DNA of 64,000 nt from Amoebophrya sp. A120 (lineage: Eukaryota > Sar > Dinophyceae > Syndiniales > Amoebophryaceae), in the NCBI GenBank assembly GCA_905178155.1, contig CAJINV010000016.1, positions 1,811,102 to 1,875,101 on the forward strand, given 5' to 3'. Numbering within the stretch: position 1 is the first letter of the stretch; every line of letters starts with the position of its first letter. Positions 56,901 to 64,000 of this stretch are shown here, in pieces. The notes beneath the pieces are model-generated. The model searched no databases and was not told the DNA's origin. It saw only the letters and a list, made by a program, of their open reading frames with translations. Made by a program: the position numbers and the translations under genes.

Positions 56901-58070
56901 AAGTGGGCACCTTTTGCACGTTATGCATCACAGATCTTTGTAGGATTCGAAACATGCATCACAAATTCGGATCCTTCCAGACCCAGACATTTTTACATTT
57001 GATAAACAGAGCGCGAGAATCTTGATTTCGTGGAGGACTTGCTGCTTATTCAACCCCATCCGCCGCATTTTCTTCTTGTCAATGATCTTCGCGGCACGGG
57101 AAGATATTTTATCATTTGCTGGAATAGTGGATGATGTTCTACTTCTTCCTGTTTTATTCATACCGTTCGGCGGCGGGGGGAGTAGTAGATTCTGGTGCTG
57201 TAAACTGGCCCGGCGCGGATGAGGTGGAGAATTTGATGGGACTCGGAGGTGAGGGTTGTAGTTTTTATCATTTTTGTCATGATCTTCCAGCTGCTTCAAT
57301 AATTTCGCATCCTCGCTTCGCACCGAGCTTCTCGGTACGCGCATCACAGAGCCCAGGTCGGAGTGTCTTCTCTGCAGCACATCGGCGCAAGAAAAGTTCT
57401 TGTTGCTATTATTCGCCGCAGCAGAGAAATTTTGCGACGCGGCCGAAGCATTTCCAGCACTCGCCCTGGTTGACCAGCGGTTTTTGTTCACCCCAGCCGC
57501 TGGAGACGCTGTTGCGGACCCTAAAGTCGCTCGTGAGTCCAACGACGGGGAGCAAGAGGGCGATAATATCACTGTCGCGTTGGGATCAATGTTTCGATCC
57601 ACTTGATGTTCATCTGGCGAAGAAGTTCGGTCTTTTGTGGAACAGACCGCTGGCCGCGCACTATCAAGACCAAGACGACCTTGATTTGTGTTGCTTTGCC
57701 GCAACTGCTCCTGCACGGTCTGCTCCACAGCTAAATTCGCACCGCTTCCGTTCGAAATCCGATTGGAACTGAAGTTTTCTTGTAGTTGCTCTAAGAAAGT
57801 GCTTGGTCGTCCAGTTGCACTACTTTTACTACTACTCCCGTTCACTCGTACAAGTTCCTTCGGCGTCACACGATACACCGTCGCGAACCCGCCCGAGCCT
57901 AGCTTCTCGTGCAGATCGTAGGAATTCCGGAAACTCCTTTGCTGTTGAAAAAAAAGCCGGCCGGAAAAAATTCCGTTTTGCAGTGTTTCATCCGTGTACG
58001 GGACTTCGAAAGCAGGGGCAGAACCTTTGTGGTTTTGTGTCCCAATCGTGGACGAGTTTGCTTGTCCCAT
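53943..58070 (-). CDS. Protein kinase with Cys-rich RING-like tail, probably N-myristoylated
   Basis: Three exons (58070-57005, 56736-56475, 56217-53943) give exactly 1,201 codons. MGQANSS fits N-myristoylation. Kinase motifs in order: LGSGGFATVYRV (Gly loop), AAKIIDKKKM (ATP-binding Lys), HRDVKPHNF (catalytic loop), LGDFGVAV (rebuilt across an introner) and FMAPEM. A roughly 200-residue low-complexity insert separates the Gly loop from the Lys. The kinase resembles CDPK/CAMK types but no EF-hands follow. Instead come CGICYQE ... CPRCKYVCCKQCF ... CPFCKYK, then CGACGKDYSK ... CPQCNVMICKKC, and HHCPSCSFDY, all likely zinc-binding. Kinase plus RING-like fusion suggests linked phosphorylation and ubiquitin signalling (inference). 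Confidence 0.82.
56223..56474. mobile_element. Introner element, family 8, inside the kinase DFG motif
   Basis: 252 bp with long inverted ends: GCTCAGGTGTTACAATCTCA against its complement GAGATTGTAACACCTGAGC, plus TAT/ATA termini. TSD CCCAG at 56218-56222 and 56475-56479. Removal restores LKLGDFGVAV, the obligatory metal-binding motif, so splicing here is essential for activity. Confidence 0.95.
56742..57004. mobile_element. Introner element, family 1
   Basis: 263 bp with TSD AACAG at 56737-56741 and 57005-57009. Removal restores ILALCCHPNILEIFEAF, matching the kinase segment before the hinge. Confidence 0.93.
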
Positions 58071-58763
58071 CTTGGCGTGCGAAAGTGGATTCTCGTTGGA
58101 GGATCTTCACAAAAGGCAGCACCTTCGACGGGACAACATGGTAAAAACTTCTCTTTTTCGGCCTTGCTGTTGCATCACGGAGAAGACGTTACCGCTCTCA
58201 AAAAAATTCTCGGCAGTTTTGATACCGCCAGAAGCGGATTCCTATTGTTGTTCCGTATTCGTCGTGGACGAGCAGTTGATGCGGCTCGTATATGAGCTTT
58301 GAGTTGTGACCAGCTTGTGCTAATCAGGAGCTGAAGTGTATCTTCAAGAGTTGTAGACGGCACAGCACCCCACAACAAACAAAGTCTCTCTACTTGTCTT
58401 CTAAGCCCAGAGAAGATGAAGGTGATAGTGCTGTATCCCACAACGTTGATCCTTTTTGTCATCGTCCCGGAAGATGTTCTTTGAAGATTCTTTCACAGGA
58501 GAAGTAGAAGCTGTCACATTGGATACCCAAACTCCTAAAGCCCAAACGTCGTCAAGATATTAGTGATCTCTCGAGGATGAAGAACACGAGCACGACAACG
58601 ACCGGAAGGGTAGTTTCAAACTAGTACGTGGGTCAAGAGCGTGTTGAAACTTGTTTTGCAGCGATTCCCACGAGCACGACGGACAAGATGGCGCGAATGC
58701 AACAAAATGCTTGCGCACACCCTATCATGAAGGATAACGCGACCGAACTCGGAAAAATCATCT
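58071..58763. other. Intergenic spacer, nothing recognised
   Basis: No repeat, introner end or supported ORF. Confidence 0.5.
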
Positions 58764-61700
58764 TCAAAAGAAATCCGTGTGCTCCGCTTTCCAAACGCGG
58801 TCTCGATTGAAGTCTAGCACGCGGCAGTTGGTTCTAGCGTCACTTATTCTCGCTTTTACTTCTGCTAGTGTTTCGTCAAACTGTTGATACAGCTGTGCCA
58901 TTTGCTTGTTCACCGGACTTCGGCTGGAGATGAAGTTGGCGTTGTTTCGATGATCCTGTACTGTGTCGCCCTCCTCTGCACTACTTCTATCGGAAGATGC
59001 CTCTTCAAAATCCGTGAAATCCCGCCAGAGTTTCGGAAAAACGCTTTCCGTGTCGAGCCGGCAAAGCATCCGGTCCTCCATGATCATGTGCACAATGTCG
59101 TCTCTTGGTGACGGATTTATTCGATCATTCTTCTGCTCTGCCATCTCTCCTCCTCCTCGTTGTCCTACCAAATCCAGCACCTTCAACCGAAACGGCAAAT
59201 CCATGAACCGCGCAAACGACATCGAGACCGCCCCCATCACCCCCTGCCGGGTTTCCCGCGTCAAGAGCTCATCGTAGCCCGCTTCGGGATCCCCTAGCCC
59301 GGGCGACTTGATCCCCAGTGTTAAATGGACCTCCATCACCCACGCGCGACCATTCGAATCCACAATCATGTCGGCGGTGAAGTGGAAACCGTGCGATTTA
59401 CAGGCGGAGGCGTCGGTGATGTAGGCGTTGCCTTTTGCCTTGCCAGAAGTTCTGCTTGCCGCGGCAGTGTCTACTTCTTTGTCAGCTTCTTGTTTGCCCG
59501 CAAGAGGCATACTATTTATCGCCCCGACCTCGTCAAGAACATCATCATCCACGGTGCAGATGTTTTCCCTTGCTCCCAGCATCCAAATGCCCAGCGACTT
59601 CTTCACATTCTTCCACACCTCTTCCCTGTCCAGCCCATTCTCCTTCGCTACGAAGTGCTCGAGCCAAAACTCCAAACTCCCCCCCGACATCCCCTGCAGA
59701 AAATCCCCGGACAAAATTTTCGGGATGTGGTGCGTCACGTGCATCAGCTTCGAGGACCTGAGTTGTCTGTCGTTGGTCGTGTAGTTCTGCTGTAACGTTC
59801 CGGACCGGTAGTATCCGTGCTTCGAGACATAGACCCTGAATGGATCGAGAAACGTGAAACCCTGGATCCTAATGTCGGTCTTCACCAGCGTATCGACCTT
59901 CTCGATTTCCCCACCAGGCGTAGCACGGATGTTGGGAATGCGGGCCAGCACCGGGTTAGAGATGTACAGCTGGACGACGGATTTTTCCTGAATTGTGTTC
60001 GTTGGATCTTCTTTTTGGATTGATGACATTGATTAATGTTTCGGCATCGCTTCCCTTTGAAATCTGTCTTGCAAAACGGCTTGACACCTATGATGTATGT
60101 TAGATCATGACATCTCATGTATTGCAGCAAAGAACGATGCAACATTTCTACCTTGTTATCCAACTTCCCGCCCTTCCAACCAGGCGCCCCGTTTTCCGGG
60201 GAGCAGAAAGAGAAATCAACTCCATCGCCGATCCAGCAGCCGTGCTCCCGATCTTTCCAATTCCACACGGTGCAGTCAAACGTCAGCTCGTTCAAATGCC
60301 GCCGCTCACACGCCTATCATATGCAAAAATCTCTGGGTCTGGAAGATTGCGAGATTTGTCACGCTCACGCTTGTCTGGCATGACAAAACAGTTTGTGATG
60401 CATGTCCAAGAAGAGACCCTTTTTCCTGTCATGCAAAAACGCAGTCTCCCATGCGAAAAACGCAACACAAAGAAGCGTAGATATTTCTCATGCTTGGCTG
60501 TGCATTACAGAGCGATCACTATTCCCAGCACAGCATTACAAGTTTCCAGACCCAGACATTTTTGCATTTGATAGCGCCTGCTTGCAGTCGAACTCCGACT
60601 CCGCGTCCCCTAGTTTCGCCAGTCCGTAGCACTATGGAAGTGTCAGAATCAAAATCGACAAAATCGAAAAACTTGTGATGCATAAGACCAATACCAGTTG
60701 GAGCCTCAGTGTGCAAGCGGCGCAAGACAACTTTATTTCGGGAGCATCGAAAGCCAGTTTCTCATGCTGTTTGGGCAAAGAAGACTGCTCCTGTCATGCT
60801 ACTCTGGCAGCACACTGCATACCCCTAAACAGGCTTACAATCGGTCTCATTTGCCTGCTACCCAATACAGCCCTCCAGTGCCCTACATTTTACGCATCAC
60901 AAATTTTTCGACTTTGTCGATTTCGATCCTGACACATCCATAAGCACTGCGCGTTTTTCAATTCCGTGAACTGCGCCGCCCGCGCTTTCTCAGTCAATTC
61001 GTGCAAGTTCCTCGTCAGTTCAATCCCTTGCCCGCCAAAGAGCGCGCCCGGCTTCCAGATGTACACCGCATTTTGGACGATGGAAGAGAAGCCCCAGAGT
61101 TCGTCCTGGTTGTCGGGCAGGAAAAAACACGGGGGGTAGAAACCAGAGAGGTCGAGTTTCTCTAAGTCGTTATGCATTGCAAAAATGTCTCGGTCTGGAA
61201 GGATGTAACTTGTCATGCTAAATCTGAATCATGCAAGAAATCTGTGTTGCGTGATTACCAACACCCGTCGTTATTTTTTACCAAGTTGAGGGGGATTTTC
61301 TGATGCAGGATAGGCATGCTAGAATTCTCACAGAGTTTGTCATGCTAGGTGCTAGGTCCCAGACCTCATGAGTCATAGAAAACCTGCATGACAAACCTGC
61401 CAGTCTTCCAGACCCAGACGCTTTTACACTTGATAGTCGTACTTGGTGAGCATCTTCCGCACCATGTTGCACTGCGCGTCTTTCTCGCTGAGTTTGGCGA
61501 GAAGCTTGTGGGAAATGGTTAGTTGGTGGGGGACTGAAACTGATGATGTTTTGTCGCTGTCCCTTATCAAATTCGGCTGCATCCGGTGGGTCGACGTCGA
61601 GTCGGTTGAGGGTTTCCAGTGGCAGGCTTGACGTTTTCTGGCAACATAAACAGATGCCTTAGTTTTAGTATTTCCTTTATCATTTTTCTCGTCCTGATCT

Positions 61701-64000
61701 TTCTTTGCTGGTGCAACCACAGCGGGCTCCTGCTGTTCAACGTGTATTTCGTCTTGTTCAATTTCCTCCGCAGTTACAACGAAGTTCTTTTTCCCCCCTC
61801 CACCGGCTCTCTCCTGTGTTCTGTCCCTGTTTTTTCTCTTCCGCGTTTTCGCTCCCTTTCGCGCGAGGTAATCCTCGTTGTAGGCATTTTTGCCTGCAGT
61901 TGTACTAGTTTCCTGATCGGTAGAAGTCGTGCCGGCGCCTTTTCCTTTTCCTGCAACTACTGAAGAAACAGCAACAGACACTGAATCGGTGTAGTTGTAA
62001 TCGTCGTCAATCACAACATGTTTGTTGTTGTTCTCCCCGAGCTCCCCCTCCGCCTCCGCACGACCAGCAACATCCGTTACAGCTGCACATTCCTTTTCCA
62101 ACTGGATCAGATTTCCGTCGCTGTTGCTGACGTAGACAAAGTTCAGATCGTACACATCGTTCGCGTATCAAGTGCAAAAGTGTCTGGGTCTGGAAGATTG
62201 CCAGGTTTGTCATGCATATTTTGCATGCCCCATGATGCCTGTAATGCATGACCTAGCATCACAGATCTTTAAAGGGCCTTCTGATGCGTATTCCGCATGA
62301 GAAACGCCCACTCCGCGTAGCACAAACTGCGCTCCTATTGCTGGTCATGCAATACAGATTTTTTTACCTTCCAAAGACAGCATTACAAGTTGCAACCTTC
62401 CAGACCCAGACATTTTTTGCATTTGATATCGCGGAATTCCGGCACCGGGTGCAGGTTAAAGCATCTGATATCATATGTAAAAATGTCTGGGTCTGGTGGA
62501 AGAATGCGCGATTTGTCATGCAGCTTTTCCATGACCCATGAGGTCTGGAATGCAGGACCTAGCATGACAGATTCTCTGCGATCTCTCTCATGCCTATCCT
62601 GCATGAGAAACTCCCTCGCGACTTGGTCAAAACTGGACGACTTTTGGTAATCATGCAACACAGATTTTTGCATGCTTCAGATGTAGCATGACCAGTTGCA
62701 TTCTTCCAGACCCAGACATTTTTACATTTGATATCTGAGGGTTGATGCACAAACCTCATCGAGAAGAACTCGGAGAACGTCCGGCGCAGGTCAAGGTAAA
62801 TCAAGTCCACCGGGAAGTCAACCATAGCCGGGTCGTGGTAGGCCGTGCCGTGGTTCATGGCAAAGGTGAGGAAGCGGTATTTGTTTTTTGTTTTTTTGGA
62901 CAAAGATGTTGGACGAGATACTTCCACGAATGGCACCACGTCCGCGTCAGTTTTGGCGTAAAAGTCTTCCTCGCTGTCGAACTGTTTACTCGTCTCAATA
63001 GCTGCTTTGTAATTTTCCGCAAGGATGGCAGTGTACGGGCAGGGGAACATCAAGGGGTCGTTATCTGGATCGACGTCGTCGTGTGCGGAATCAACAAGGG
63101 CCGCACTCCTCGCAGCTCCATCGCCACTTGATGTTCCGGTCGTAGCCGTCGCGATTTCAATCTCTCTCCCGTCGAAAGTTGTGAAAGCAACGCTCGGAAC
63201 AGAAGTACTACCGCGTAGTTCTTCGATAAAAGCCCCCCACCTATCATCCAGTCTATCCGGTCTGCCATTATCAAATGCAAAAATGTCTGGGTCTGGAAGG
63301 ATCCGAACTTGTGATGCGCATTTTCGAACACAGAAAAATCTCTCATGCATAGGGAGCAAAAGCTGCCCAATTCTGTCACCAAAATGGGGGATTTCTCATG
63401 CGGGTTCGGCATTGCGGAAGCTTCTCGAAACCTGTGATGCTGGAGCTTCCATGCCAGACCTTCTGTGTCATGCAAAAACAGCATGAATCTTCCATACCCA
63501 GACATTTTACAGTTGATAGCCATGCGATGAATGCAACTCCTCCACAGGCTCGTGAAAGCGCTGCAGCAGGGCAAAAACCGGCCAGTGAGACGCGAGCACG
63601 TCATAGGCTGCGTAGAAGGGGGATTGGTAGGTCAGTACGAGCCTTTCGGCTAGGTCAACAAAAGTCAGCCGGAGCTCGTGGAGGCTGGGAAATTTGCTTA
63701 ATGTTGTTGCTGTTGTGTCGAGACCTCTTCGTGAAACCGGGAAAGCATCCAATTCAAACTCCGGATCCTGCAATCGCACGAGCCTCTCGCCCAAAGCCAG
63801 AACTGATTGCATCGGCGACTGGTTGTTTGGGCTTCCTTCTATTTCTCCGGATGGACCAAAATCTACGCTACTTCCCCCGAGCTCGTACTCAAGACGAGGC
63901 GGCTCGTGAACTTCCGTGCCTCCGGTTGTAGTACCGGTCAACACCGCATCTTCGCCCACAACAGCACTCGGGTCCCACGCTAGCCCCGCAAACGCCGCGG
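58764..64000 (-). CDS. Tubulin-tyrosine-ligase-like (TTLL) protein, 5' end outside window
   Basis: Eight visible exons (from 64000 to 63519, 63263-62734, 62463-62429, 62160-61436, 61165-60943, 60627-60574, 60309-60152, 59987-58764) keep one frame. They use six introners and one canonical GT-AG intron (59988-60151), giving over 1,140 residues. TTL features: YIWKPGALFGGQGIELTRNL (ATP-grasp Lys-Pro-Gly), EKSVVQLYISNPVL, KTDIRIQGFTFLDPFRVYVS, HVTHHIPK and GFHFTADMIVDSNGRAWVME (metal-binding region, with EVH where EVN is usual). Such enzymes add Tyr, Glu or Gly to tubulin. The N-terminal part is long, acidic and unrecognised. Its frame is open to the window edge. Confidence 0.82.
60315..60573. mobile_element. 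Introner element, family 1
   Basis: 259 bp with TATCATATGCAAAAATCTC / CATTTTTGCATTTGATA ends. TSD ACGCC / GCGCC (four of five). Removal restores CKQARERRHLNELTFD. Confidence 0.88.
60633..60942. mobile_element. Introner element, family 4
   Basis: 310 bp and closely similar to the copy at 9446-9751. TSD AGCAC. Removal restores ELKNAQCYGLAKLGD. Confidence 0.93.
61171..61435. mobile_element. Introner element, family 1 (mixed ends)
   Basis: 265 bp. The left end is TATGCATTGC and the right end is CACTTGATA. TSD GTCGT. Removal restores MLTKYDLEKLDLSGFY. Confidence 0.92.
62166..62428. mobile_element. Introner element, family 1
   Basis: 263 bp with TSD TCGCG. Together with the next element it isolates a 40-base micro-exon. 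Removal joins RNSA to NDVYDLNFVYV. Confidence 0.92.
62469..62733. mobile_element. Introner element, family 1
   Basis: 265 bp with TATCATATGTAAAAATGTC / CATTTTTACATTTGATA ends and TSD TCTGA. Removal joins VHQPSD to ALTCTRCRNSA. Confidence 0.92.
63269..63518. mobile_element. Introner element, family 1
   Basis: 250 bp with TSD GCCAT. Interior in the reverse orientation relative to 62166. Removal restores HSSHGRPDRLDDRWG. Confidence 0.92.

Overview
This is a gene-dense piece of a eukaryotic nuclear genome, most likely from a parasitic dinoflagellate relative (Syndiniales, Amoebophrya type). The assignment is inference. It rests on four things seen here: every gene I can support lies on the minus strand; many introns have terminal inverted repeats (TIRs) and 5-bp target duplications; most of those introns cannot be spliced as GT-AG; and there are clusters of secreted Cys-rich paralogs. 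No spliced-leader, tRNA or rRNA gene was recognised.

The dominant feature is a set of 37 intron-like mobile elements (introner elements, IEs) of about eight TIR families. Each begins TAT and ends ATA in the window orientation. Of the 36 with both ends visible, 27 have a perfect 5-bp target-site duplication (TSD). Removing an element plus one TSD copy rejoins the open reading frame at nearly every junction, which let me assemble multi-exon genes by hand. Two elements are swollen to about 2 kb by nested DNA: a hAT-like element with 8-bp TSD (12126-14100) and a 92-bp GC-rich satellite (about 52,050-53,045). Ordinary GT-AG introns also occur (Rab, SOF1, TTLL and several secreted genes).

Layout, read on the minus strand from right to left. 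64000-58764: tubulin-tyrosine-ligase-like protein, 5' end outside the window. 58070-53943: protein kinase with Cys-rich zinc-binding tail. 53523-50372: small EF-hand-like protein. 48660-47337: Rab5-type GTPase. 46386-44750: membrane protein. About 44,365-44,527: orphan exon. 43424-41791: Cys-rich type I membrane protein. 40684-34736: very long protein ending in a fucosyltransferase-like domain. 32284-31394: NatB catalytic subunit. 30453-28808: SOF1/DCAF13 rRNA-processing WD40 protein. 27885-19685: four paralogous secreted proteins sharing a WIC[DN]/HYK/YxxC domain. 18282-6514: a second set of secreted Cys-rich proteins, one with an F-type-lectin (FTP) domain interrupted by a START-domain ORF. 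2861 to beyond base 1: F-box protein with a Kelch-like C-terminus.

Housekeeping genes (Rab, SOF1, NAA20) carry no introners, while the secreted genes, the kinase, the glycosyltransferase-like gene and the TTLL are riddled with them. The secreted paralogs are reasonable candidates for surface or host-interaction proteins, but that role is inference only.
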